In this document: positions 1-6,369 of the stretch, in pieces
Numbering within the stretch: position 1 is the first letter of the stretch
Layout: each line of letters begins with the position of its first letter
Origin: DASQDT01 sp036380435
Lineage (GTDB): Bacteria > Acidobacteriota > Blastocatellia > Pyrinomonadales > Pyrinomonadaceae
Length of the DNA stretch: 30,709 bases
Reading direction: 5' to 3'
Assembly (NCBI GenBank): GCA_036380435.1
Contig: DASVES010000418.1
Location: forward strand, 1-30,709
Notes under the pieces: generated by a model
The model's database searches: none
Seen by the model: the letters and a program-made list of their open reading frames with translations, nothing else
Told to the model about the DNA's origin: nothing
Position numbers and translations under genes: made by a program

Positions 1-1290
1 GTAGATGTGCAGGCCGCCCCCGCCGACCATGTAGAAGGCGTACTCGATGTCCGCGTAGTGGACGCTCGTGTCGCCGTTGCCGAGGCCGACCATCCGCCAT
101 GTGCTTGCCTCGCCCGGCGTGAACTCCATGTACCCGTCGCCTGGATCGATGCCCTTGATCGAGGACGCTCCGGCGTCGTACCAGGTGTTGGTGCCCGACA
201 CCTTCCGCAGGGTGTTGCCGACCGCCTGGACAGTGCTGGTGACATTCTTCCACGTGACGGCCTCGGGCGGCTGGAGGCCGCCGAAGGAGACGGCGGCGAT
301 CTTCGCGTCGGTCAGGGTCGAGTAGGAAGTGCTGAGCGAAGTGTCCAGGCGCAGCGGGTAGGAGGCAGGGCTGAGCGAGACCGTGCTGGTGTAGAGGAGT
401 GTGTCGTTCCGGTAATACTTGACGCCCCCGGCCTCGACGACCACGGCCAGCTTGTCTCCTGCGGCGTAAGTCCCCACATACCCCCTGGAGACGCCGGCCT
501 CGTAGACAACGAGGATGCCCTCCCCGAGGCCGAGGCAGTAATCAATGTCCGTGTAGTTCTGATCCGAGTCCCCCTTGCTCAGCCCGAACATCCTGTAGGT
601 GCCGGTGTGGTCCGGCGTGATCTGGACGTAGCCGTCGCCGGAGGCGATGGCGCGGGTCGAGACGGCGCCGGCGTCCCAGGCGTAGGAGGGAATGGACTTG
701 GAGAGGTTGTTCCCCGACGCCGTGGCGCCCGAGACGTTCGCCCAGATGACGGCCTCCTCCGAGAGTGAGCCTCCTCCTTCAATCAAACAAGGAGGCTTGG
801 GCCTCGCCTCGTTGGAGTATGCCGAATCACCTACCCCGTTCGTGGCCCTGACGCGGTACTTGTATTCGCAGCCCAGAAGGTCACCTTCGCGATACTTAAC
901 TACGTTCGCCCCGACCGTGGCTATCTGCTGCCACTGGGTGCACGCGCTGTTGACGAGTTTGCAGGATTCGATTTTGAACCCTGTCTCGTTGTTCGAGTTA
1001 TCAGTCCATGACAGCCCAGACGGCCCAGCGGCCCCAGCGTTTGTCGGGGCTGCCGGGGACATGGCGGAAGGCTCTTCCGTGGCGACGAGCCGGCCGCCGA
1101 CGTAGATGTACTCTTTGGCCGGGCTCTGCGGCGAGAAGCCGCCCGACTGCGCCGAGGCGGTCGCCAGCACTGCCGCGGCGAGCACGGTCGCGATCAGGCA
1201 GAACATGGCGGTGGCCCGCAGCCCTTCACGCGAGGCAGGCATAGGGAGAAGGCGTCGTCCTCCCGGCTGATGCTTCTTACTCTTCGACAT
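1..1290 (-). CDS. Secreted fibronectin-III / repeat-domain protein, 3' end outside the window
   Basis: An uninterrupted minus-strand frame runs from ATG at 1290 off the left edge (430 codons visible). A lysine-rich start (MSKSKKHQPGG) is followed by a hydrophobic segment near residues 27-48 ending ATASAQ, read as a signal peptide. Residues about 78-160 resemble a fibronectin type III domain (WTDNSNNETGFKIES to YKYRVRATNGVGDSAYSN). Two tandem copies of a beta-rich domain follow, from about residue 178 and 341; each opens with EAVxWxNV, contains AGAxSxxxIxxGDGYxxxTP and then GLxxGDxxxxYxDIxY. Such domains occur in large secreted RHS-like proteins, so the missing part may be long. An alternative start at 1242 would shorten the N-terminus by 16 residues. 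The frame and domains are seen directly; export is inferred, and the ligand or role is unknown. Confidence 0.8.
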   Translation of the reverse strand, partial: MSKSKKHQPGGRRLLPMPASREGLRATAMFCLIATVLAAAVLATASAQSGGFSPQSPAKEYIYVGGRLVATEEPSAMSPAAPTNAGAAGPSGLSWTDNSNNETGFKIESCKLVNSACTQWQQIATVGANVVKYREGDLLGCEYKYRVRATNGVGDSAYSNEARPKPPCLIEGGGSLSEEAVIWANVSGATASGNNLSKSIPSYAWDAGAVSTRAIASGDGYVQITPDHTGTYRMFGLSKGDSDQNYTDIDYCLGLGEGILVVYEAGVSRGYVGTYAAGDKLAVVVEAGGVKYYRNDTLLYTSTVSLSPASYPLRLDTSLSTSYSTLTDAKIAAVSFGGLQPPEAVTWKNVTSTVQAVGNTLRKVSGTNTWYDAGASSIKGIDPGDGYMEFTPGEASTWRMVGLGNGDTSVHYADIEYAFYMVGGGGLHIY

Positions 1291-1511
1291 GAGCGATTCT
1301 TTCCACGCGGGCGCGCCATGTCTCAGGCGGCGCGGGGACCGCCGTGGCATGATATGGGCGTATGGGCGTTATCTGAGCTGTATGTGTGGGCACGCCGCAA
1401 GACCGGCTTCGCGGTGACGTTGAGTCCGTGCCGCCGGGTGCGCTAAGATGCGGGCTGTTCGCGGGCGACGCACCTGCTACGCTTTCGGGCGGCGGAGGCT
1501 GTGTTGTTCAA

Positions 1512-1545
1512 AGGCCCGGTCACCACCGATTGGTGGTGACCGGGC
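1512..1545. terminator. Perfect 15-bp hairpin
   Basis: The arms GGCCCGGTCACCACC (1512-1526) and its exact complement (1531-1545) enclose a GATT loop. Only a weak T-rich stretch (TGATTACTTCTT) follows on the plus strand. It could end transcription approaching from either side. No gene ends directly before it, so its client is unclear. Confidence 0.55.
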
Positions 1546-1619
1546 CTGATTACTTCTTACTCACGAGACGGATCACCTCGCCGCACACGGTCAGCCACCG
1601 CGGAGCGTGCGAGTGAGCT

Positions 1620-1995
1620 ACGTGAGTGGACGGGGCGACGCAGTGAAGGCGCATCGGAAAACCTTGATGACGGTGGAAGTGAGGCTAGCGAAGGGGAGTG
1701 TTCGATAGCACTCGTGAGATGCGTGCCGAGGAGCGAGCGGGAGACTAATGCAAGATACTCCCGCTGTCAATGACAATTTTCTTGCATCCCCAAAGACACC
1801 GAAATGACGAGTTTGGTTCCCAGCGGAAATCAAGAATCCGGGGATAGACATGGGTGGGGCGGGTGTGTCCCATCGGGGCGGGCGCCTCAACTGCCCGCCC
1901 TGCGCGGCGTCAGGTGAAGTGTCCGGCGCGGCCTCACGCGAGGGACGTGAGTGGATGGCGGCGGGGGAAGGAGTAGCCCCCGCCGTCATTATTTT
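1620..1995 (+). ncRNA. Candidate structured RNA ending in a terminator-like hairpin
   Basis: This gene-free stretch has several local stems in a row: GAGTG/CACTC (1696-1713), GCGGGAG/CTCCCGC (1737-1764) and GGGCGGGC/GCCCGCCC (1876-1900). A final GGCGGGGG/CCCCCGCC stem (1960-1984) is followed by ATTATTTTT, which looks like an intrinsic terminator on the plus strand. It does not match tmRNA, RNase P or a tRNA by eye. A 174-codon minus-strand open frame covers the region but has no recognisable protein features. High GC makes chance stems common, so this is tentative. Confidence 0.25.
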
Positions 1996-2139
1996 TGTGC
2001 AAAGCCCGACGACGCCCTGACGGGCACGCGTCCGATAAACTAGCTCACAAAGAGGCGTGAAAGACCCCCTAGCGGGAGGCGGCTTGACCCCCGCGGTGTG
2101 TTTGGGCGCCGGGTGAGGGGAGGGGTCTGCGACGATCTC

Positions 2140-2344
2140 CATGGGGTATCAACCGCCGGCCATTTTCCATGGGGTATCAGACTGACGCGAGTGCTCATGG
2201 GGTATCGAGACTTTGCGAGTGCTCATGGGGTATGGGGCGCGTGGGTGCCTTTGCGTGTTCCGCTCCAACGATCTGTCATGGGGTATCACCCGGTCAGGTA
2301 GTGCTCATAGGGTATCGAGGATTTGCAAGTGCATATAGGGTATC
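2140..2344 (+). repeat. Array of seven CATGGGGTATC motifs with 28-bp period
   Basis: Motif copies begin at 2140, 2168, 2196, 2224, 2277, 2306 and 2334. Spacings are 28, 28, 28, 53, 29 and 28, so one unit appears lost or decayed near 2252. The core is CAT(G/A)GGGTATC; the intervening 17 bp are only partly conserved (GAxxxTTGCxAGTGC in two units). All copies point the same way; on the minus strand the core reads GATACCCCATG. The period is not a multiple of three, so the array is not coding. The geometry resembles iterons or an operator array. Eleven more copies lie between 4.0 and 13.4 kb. Confidence 0.85.
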
Positions 2345-2446
2345 ATCCGCTCGGACCACCGCCGGGTGGTCAAGCGGCCCTCGCCGCGGCCTGAGAGCGC
2401 ATGCTCGTCCACGCACCTTCGGAACTTCAAGAGGTATGCCGCCAGC

Positions 2447-3369
2447 ACAAAATCTACCTTGATTGCTGGTTGATGTTTGAACATGCCAGCGCGAACAAAG
2501 AGGCATGGACTTTAACTTCAAAGCCGGCGTTGGTGCGCGCGTGCAACTGTTGCGCGCCCATCTTCTCTAACTGCGAGTTAAGCGTCTCGATGCCTTTCCG
2601 ATAGCGCTTGAGGTCGAACTCATCTGCCCATTCATGTTGCGCCATGTTCTTGCGCCGAATGGGGATGACTCGCACCCCGGTCTCAGCCAAGATCGCCGCC
2701 TCGTCAGGCGCGCTGTTGTAGGCCTTGTCGCCGAACACGCACGCACCTGCGGGCAACAGAAAGGTCAACTCGTGCAGAGGCGTCAGGTCGTGATAACCAC
2801 CGGCGACGATGGCGAAGCTGACCGGCAGCCCTTCGGGCGTGCACACCAGATGGAGTCGCCAGCCGAAGAACTTCTCACGCTTCGCGGCGCAGTAGCCACA
2901 GTAGTCGCGCCCACGCACCTTCTTGTTACGGCGCGCGCGAGCGCGGAGGCAGACCGGCAGCGGCATACTGTCAATGATGAAGGCCGCGCCCGAAGCGAAC
3001 AGTTCGCCGAGGGCTTCCAGGGTCAACGCGAGCCAGTCGGCGACGGCGTGCAGCCTCCGGTTCAAGCGCGAGGTGCTGAGACGCTCCGAGAGGTAGCCAA
3101 GTTCAGTCAAGACCCACAAGGCGCGCTCGTGGTTGTTACGGAAATACTTGGCAGCAACGACCGCCACCAGCAGGACTTCCGCATCTGTGACTTTCGCCAG
3201 AGGGTGGCTGCTGTGATTCAAAGAGCGCATCACGTCGTCAATGATGACGTAACTCGTTATAATCAGCTCGTCGTTCATGCGTGTCTCCGGTTTGAGTGAT
3301 AGGTTTGGTCACCATCATTCTCAAGCCTGTGCCGCATGAACGGCAACTAGCAATCAAGATAAAATCTGT
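2447..3369 (-). mobile_element. IS982-family insertion sequence, complete (923 bp)
   Basis: The element carries one transposase gene and imperfect terminal inverted repeats of 26 bp, 2447-2472 against 3344-3369, matching at 21 of 26 positions and sharing CTTGATTGCT. I could not find a clear target-site duplication, so it may be old or flanked by rearrangement. It sits about 100 bp from the 28-bp motif array and separates that array from the phased-repeat region to its right. Confidence 0.8.
2454..3278 (-). CDS. IS982-family DDE transposase
   Basis: This 274-residue protein has the usual length and layout of IS982 transposases. The catalytic triad is visible as D103 (IIDSMPLPVC), D184 (FGDKAYNSA) and E231 (KGIETLNSQLEKM). 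The family signatures GWRLHLVCTPEGLPVSF, the run RRKN near residue 208, and HARTNAGFEVKVHASLFALA near the C-terminus are present. It cuts and rejoins the ends of its own element. The frame has no stops or frameshift, so the enzyme may be active. The ATG at 3278 lies 91 bp inside the right terminal repeat, as expected for a compact IS. Confidence 0.92.
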   Translation of the reverse strand: MNDELIITSYVIIDDVMRSLNHSSHPLAKVTDAEVLLVAVVAAKYFRNNHERALWVLTELGYLSERLSTSRLNRRLHAVADWLALTLEALGELFASGAAFIIDSMPLPVCLRARARRNKKVRGRDYCGYCAAKREKFFGWRLHLVCTPEGLPVSFAIVAGGYHDLTPLHELTFLLPAGACVFGDKAYNSAPDEAAILAETGVRVIPIRRKNMAQHEWADEFDLKRYRKGIETLNSQLEKMGAQQLHARTNAGFEVKVHASLFALACSNINQQSR

Positions 3370-3607
3370 ATGGTCAAAAGAAAAATTATAGGACTCCGGG
3401 AGAGTACTTCACCTCTCCAACTTTGAGGTCTCTATGACAATACACTCCGCCGGTCATATCGCGCCTCCGCTTCTGGATGTCATTGGTAACTTGGATGGCC
3501 AGGGCCGGGGGTTTGCCGCATTTCTGACACGTCATAGGGTTTTCAGATCGTCCCCGTGCTGGCGTGTATTTTCCCTGTTGGGTGGGGTTGCCACCGCGTT
3601 CGAAAAT

Positions 3608-3823
3608 GCTAGGGTTTGCTAGGGGTTTTTCTTTCCAAAGGCTAGCTTTTGCTAGCCTTTTCTTGGGTCTTGAAGGTACCTATTTTAACCACCTCGGCGC
3701 GCCCTAACGTCGGACGTTGCATACACTTAGCATACTAGAAGACTTTCCCTGCCGGGTGTCACACACTCTTGGGTTTTTGCTAGCTTTTTCTACTCGTCCA
3801 GACTCTAGGATTTGCTAGGGTTT
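3608..3823 (+). repeat. 10-bp-phased tandem half-site pairs, cluster 1
   Basis: Three pairs of near-identical 10-mers are placed head to tail: GCTAGGGTTT/GCTAGGGGTT (3608-3627), GCTAGCTTTT/GCTAGCCTTT (3641-3660) and TCTAGGATTT/GCTAGGGTTT (3804-3823). A weaker pair begins at 3779. The middle pair also folds as a hairpin, AAAGGCTAGC, TTTT loop, GCTAGCCTTT (3637-3660), followed by TCTT, so it could act as a terminator. Exact 10-bp spacing puts both half-sites on one face of the helix, as for a dimeric DNA-binding protein. Confidence 0.7.
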
Positions 3824-3992
3824 TGTCGGCCGCTGTTTTCACACAGTCGCGAGTGGCGCGCGAACGTCTTTGCCGGCCCTTCTGTGCCAGGTCTAATTTC
3901 TCTTCCGCGTTGGCGAGCGCCGCCAGCAAGTCGCCAGATCGCCACAGACTAGCGGGAGTGGGACGGCGGCGAGAAACTCCTCCGTGGGTCAT
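3780..3992 (-). CDS. Possible small protein of unknown function
   Basis: This 70-codon frame encodes a basic protein with a central amphipathic stretch (LLAALANAEEKLDLAQKGRQ). There is no convincing ribosome-binding site before the ATG at 3992, and its 3' end runs through one of the phased repeat pairs (3804-3823). No family is recognised. It may be chance; it is listed because the stretch from 3370 to 4335 has no better candidate. Confidence 0.25.
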   Translation of the reverse strand: MTHGGVSRRRPTPASLWRSGDLLAALANAEEKLDLAQKGRQRRSRATRDCVKTAADKTLANPRVWTSRKS

Positions 3993-4035
3993 ATACTGTC
4001 TCGTCCCTTATAGCAGGTCACCAGCCGCAGAGGCT

Positions 4036-4062
4036 CATAGGTATCGTTCAACATGGGGTATT
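4036..4062 (+). repeat. Pair of CATGGGGTATC-family motifs
   Basis: CATAGGTATC at 4036-4045 lacks one G of the core. CATGGGGTATT follows at 4052-4062. Spacing is 16 bp, and the orientation is the same as in the 2.1-2.3 kb array. Confidence 0.6.
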
Positions 4063-4196
4063 GACTTTGTTAGTGCGGACAAACGCTGCCACATCACCAT
4101 GCTCGGTGACACCGGAGCAGGCACGCAAAGCTCTTCACGGCCGCCCGTGCGGAGCCCCAGCGAGGGCGGGCCGGAGTCAACCGTGAAGTCCTAAAT

Positions 4197-4216
4197 GTTA
4201 AGTTTTATTAAGTTCT
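4197..4216 (+). repeat. 10-bp-phased half-site pair
   Basis: GTTAAGTTTT is followed immediately by ATTAAGTTCT. This is a member of the YTARGTTTT pair family found from 3.6 to 5.4 kb. The next 120 bases, up to the HGG gene, are pyrimidine-rich and hold no gene. Confidence 0.65.
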
Positions 4217-4335
4217 CCGTCGCTGCTTTCTCCGCCTTTTTTCTACCCTTAGTTTTGAGCCTACCCACTCGTCTCCTGACACTTCGGAAATAATTCCCGG
4301 CCATAGCATTTTTCAGTAAGCACATATGCCGACAG

Positions 4336-4731
4336 TCATCCGCCTTTTTTTAGGAGGCGAAGTTTCGCCGCGCGGGCCTCAGCGTGTGCGGCGTTGGCGC
4401 GGCGCATGGCGGCCAGGTACTGAGTCACGGACGGGTTAGCTGGCAACTTGGCGAGTTCCCGTTTGAGATGGGTCATGCTCTCGCGGTGAAGCCTCTCGCG
4501 GAGCTGTCGCGCCCGCCGCTCATCCTCCTCGACCTGCGCGGGGCTTCTGAAGAACAGCGGGCGGTACTTCGAATAGCGCCCGTGCTTGAATCTCGGGTGT
4601 TCCGCTCCGCGAGGCGACTTGCCGCCGTGCAGGTTGCACCGGCGTCGGTCTGGCGCCGGTCGACGGCGGCAATTCCCCCCGGCGCGTGTGCGAGCGCCGC
4701 AGAGGTCCTCATGGGGTATGCTCTCGTTCAT
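4336..4731 (-). CDS. HGG-motif small zinc-binding-like protein
   Basis: This 131-residue protein carries an N-terminal CGARTRAGG, C, RRR, C, NLHGGK pattern with Cys11, Cys20, Cys31 and His34 arranged like a zinc knuckle. It continues PRGAEHPRFKHGRYSKYRP, the conserved block of small HGG-type proteins seen in phage and mobile DNA. The C-terminal half is a basic, Arg/Glu/Ala-rich helix ending LRLLKKGG. It is a paralogue of the gene at 13098, which begins MNEVIPHESSCGARTRSGG. Its start codon lies inside one CATGGGGTATC motif (4729-4739), and a second copy falls 19 bp into the gene (4710-4720). Family membership is seen; DNA binding is inferred. It may be a remnant of an operon like that at 11.6-13.4 kb. 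Confidence 0.75.
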   Translation of the reverse strand: MNESIPHEDLCGARTRAGGNCRRRPAPDRRRCNLHGGKSPRGAEHPRFKHGRYSKYRPLFFRSPAQVEEDERRARQLRERLHRESMTHLKRELAKLPANPSVTQYLAAMRRANAAHAEARAAKLRLLKKGG

Positions 4732-4739
4732 GGGGTATC
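4710..4739 (+). promoter_or_regulatory. Motif pair spanning the start of the HGG gene
   Basis: CATGGGGTATG (4710-4720) and CATGGGGTATC (4729-4739) are spaced 19 bp apart. In gene orientation the second reads GATACCCCATG, and its ATG is the start codon. The same pair with the same spacing occurs at the other HGG gene (13346-13375). This suggests an operator overlapping the translation start. Confidence 0.7.
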
Positions 4740-4949
4740 CAAAATCAGCACTTCGCTACCCCCGTCCGCCGGGGAGGCCTGACCGGGGCGTGCCGCCCTT
4801 AAGGATGGGGCGACCTTCCACTTTTCTACCGTCATCATAATTGCGGCTGAGCCGTCATAGGGTATCCCGCGCCAGCCCTTTTTGCGGCCAACTTCGGCCA
4901 ACTCATTATTAAAGCTCTCCGATTTCTCCGGTTTGACCCCTCCGAGCAC
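4728..4949 (-). CDS. Possible small leader gene overlapping the HGG gene
   Basis: A 73-codon frame from GTG at 4949 ends in TGA that overlaps the downstream ATG as ATGA, a typical translational-coupling junction. The product (GGVKPEKSESFNNELAEVGRK near the start) matches nothing I recognise. It contains another CATAGGGTATC motif (4856-4866), read as GIPYDG. The junction favours a real gene. Against it are the weak start site, the odd C-terminal composition and the fact that the stop is itself part of the repeat motif. Confidence 0.3.
   Translation of the reverse strand: MLGGVKPEKSESFNNELAEVGRKKGWRGIPYDGSAAIMMTVEKWKVAPSLRAARPGQASPADGGSEVLILDTP
4856..4866 (+). repeat. Single CATAGGGTATC motif
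   Basis: This is a lone copy of the family core, in the same orientation as all others, about 120 bp upstream of the HGG gene start (4731). It could be an upstream operator site. Confidence 0.6.
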
Positions 4950-4982
4950 GTAAAGTTATGTCGGATTCTGTTAAGTCGAAAT

Positions 4983-5070
4983 GTTAAGTTTTACTAAGTC
5001 GGACGCGCGCCGGAAATACCGACAATTATCGACCTCGCCGCGGGCGAAATCTCGGGTTTTCTCAAGTTTT
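4983..5070 (+). repeat. 10-bp-phased tandem half-site pairs, cluster 2
   Basis: GTTAAGTTTT/ACTAAGTCGG occupies 4983-5002 and CTCGGGTTTT/CTCAAGTTTT occupies 5051-5070. A related GTTATGTCGG lies at 4955. These are members of the same pair family as cluster 1. No gene is present. Confidence 0.65.
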
Positions 5071-5089
5071 CCAATAACAAGTTTTACTA

Positions 5090-5223
5090 TAGCGGTTTGC
5101 AGTTGAGTGCGACCGTTTAGAGGCGGGCTACGGCCGCCGGCTCAAGATTCGAGGGTTGTGACGGCGGGCATCGCCCGCCTCTAAACGGTCGGTGGCGCGG
5201 TTACACCCAACTGCAAACCGCTA
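5090..5223. mobile_element. 134-bp MITE with TA target duplication
   Basis: Perfect 16-bp terminal inverted repeats (TAGCGGTTTGCAGTTG and its complement) enclose a second long inverted repeat, GACCGTTTAGAGGCGGGC (5111-5128) with its complement at 5173-5190. The element is flanked by TA on each side (5088-5089 and 5224-5225). Removing it and one TA restores AACAAGTTTT followed by ACTAAGTTCT, an intact member of the local 10-bp-phased pair family, so the pre-insertion site can be reconstructed. A TA duplication is typical of IS630/Tc1-mariner-type transposases. No such transposase is in the window, so it is non-autonomous. Confidence 0.85.
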
Positions 5224-5278
5224 TAAGTTCTGAATTGCATCAGTGATTTACATCACTTTCCATCATACCGGCAGAAAT

Positions 5279-5424
5279 GTAAGGTTCTGTCAGGTCTCAA
5301 ATGCTAGCTTTTGCTAGTCCGAGCAGAGGGAAGCAGGCGGGCAGGGTGTAGCACAAAGGGCGTCGAATTCTTAGGTTTTCTTAGGTATTCAAGCGCCCGA
5401 AAGTTCTAGGTTTATCTAGCATGT
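5279..5424 (+). repeat. 10-bp-phased tandem half-site pairs, cluster 3
   Basis: Pairs occur at 5279-5298 (weaker, GTAAGGTTCT/GTCAGGTCTC), 5303-5322 (GCTAGCTTTT/GCTAGTCCGA), 5370-5389 (CTTAGGTTTT/CTTAGGTATT) and 5405-5424 (TCTAGGTTTA/TCTAGCATGT). All keep the exact 10-bp period while the bases vary between CTAG, TTAG and TAAG types. Confidence 0.65.
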
Positions 5425-5507
5425 CGATGCTAGTAAAATCGCCGCCCCCTCCAGCTATGCAAAATCGTGAAGAAGTGTGAAACGCAGGGGGCCAGAAGGC
5501 GATCCAG

Positions 5508-5625
5508 CATGAGGTATCGACGCTGGGCGCGTAGCATGAGGTATCAGCGGCCGAGGTCAAAGCGGAAGAAAACCGGAGAGGTCGCGCCGGCACGTCATAG
5601 GGTCTCCAAGACCTCATAGGGTTTC
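5508..5625 (+). repeat. Two pairs of CATGGGGTATC-family motifs
   Basis: CATGAGGTATC copies lie at 5508-5518 and 5535-5545 (27 bp apart). CATAGGGTCTC and CATAGGGTTTC lie at 5596-5606 and 5615-5625 (19 bp apart, the spacing seen at the HGG genes). Each copy differs from the core by one or two bases. All have the shared orientation. Confidence 0.6.
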
Positions 5626-5818
5626 CAAAGACACGCCCGGGCAGAGCGACGGCCAGGGGTTCCCCGCTAGCCTGGGTTCCCAACCCGCCACGATCTTCGA
5701 GCGCCACCACCGCGGAGAGTCAAAGCGACCGGGTGAAGGCGACGCGGCTGCGGCACATCGGGCTGAAATCGGCGAGCCGCTGGGGTGGTCACGCGCGACG
5801 ACCCACAGCATTGGCGTG

Positions 5819-5950
5819 ATGATGTTGCAGAAGCCGGAGCCGCGACCCGTGACCATCTGGGCGCAACGCCTCGTCATACTAGAAACCATCCTTGGCCCGT
5901 TGCAAGCCGCGTTGCTAGCACTCGCCATCCGGCGTAAATTCATGCGTTGA
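5819..5950 (+). pseudogene. Remnant of a membrane-protein C-terminus
   Basis: A plus-strand frame open from 5540 ends at TGA 5948-5950. Its last 40 or so codons encode a proline-rich stretch (QKPEPRPVTIW), then AQRLVILETILGPLQAALLALAI, a hydrophobic segment, and a basic tail RRKFMR. This looks like the true C-terminus of a larger membrane protein. The upstream part of the frame has no start with a ribosome-binding site and contains motif copies, so the gene appears truncated. ATG at 5819 would give a 43-residue peptide. The family is not named with confidence. Confidence 0.35.
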
Positions 5951-5976
5951 AGATTCTGGTGATGGACATAAAAAGT

Positions 5977-5994
5977 ATTATCGGACGTAATAAC
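5977..5994 (+). repeat. 18-bp direct repeat, left copy
   Basis: ATTATCGGACGTAATAAC resembles ATTATCCGACGTGATAAC at 9294-9311, with 16 of 18 positions identical. The two copies flank the CSLREA gene in direct orientation. Each is also an imperfect dyad (TTATC to GATAA or AATAA), so it could instead be a protein-binding site. The rest of the stretch up to 6369 shows nothing else recognisable. Confidence 0.5.
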
Positions 5995-6369
5995 TCTAGT
6001 TTGTGTGGCGACACGTTCCCTGATTCAGCATAGGGCATTTAAAGCGCATAAAGCGCAAACGGATGGGCCAGGACGTTGGCCTGACCCGGCGTCCGGCTCC
6101 TGACCCCGTGGCCGGTCCATACCCTGCCCCGTGCCCTAGGCTGGCAGATGTGTTGGGCCGTTTTCGTGTCATCAGTTCGCCCGGAGTGCATTTGGCAGTC
6201 ATGCTCTCAGACGGCGACTTTGAGTCCTAGTCGCCGGTCAAGCAGTTTTCACCGCTAAATCGCTCGAGGAATAAGCGTCCCAGGTGCAACCGGTTGCGCC
6301 CCGACGTCGTCTAAGACACCTCCCCGACGTGTTCCGAACCATAATCCAAAGCCTTATCTAGGAGTAATC

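Noticed and set aside
1618..2142. 174-codon minus-strand open frame as a gene
   Set aside because: Its composition is not protein-like, it has no ribosome-binding site, and it spans strong hairpins.
2140..2344. CRISPR array
   Set aside because: The conserved core is only 11 bp, the spacers are short and partly similar to one another, and no cas gene is in the window.
5090..5223. A terminator in place of a mobile element
   Set aside because: The long nested inverted repeats, TA duplication and restored pre-insertion site fit a MITE better; no gene ends there.
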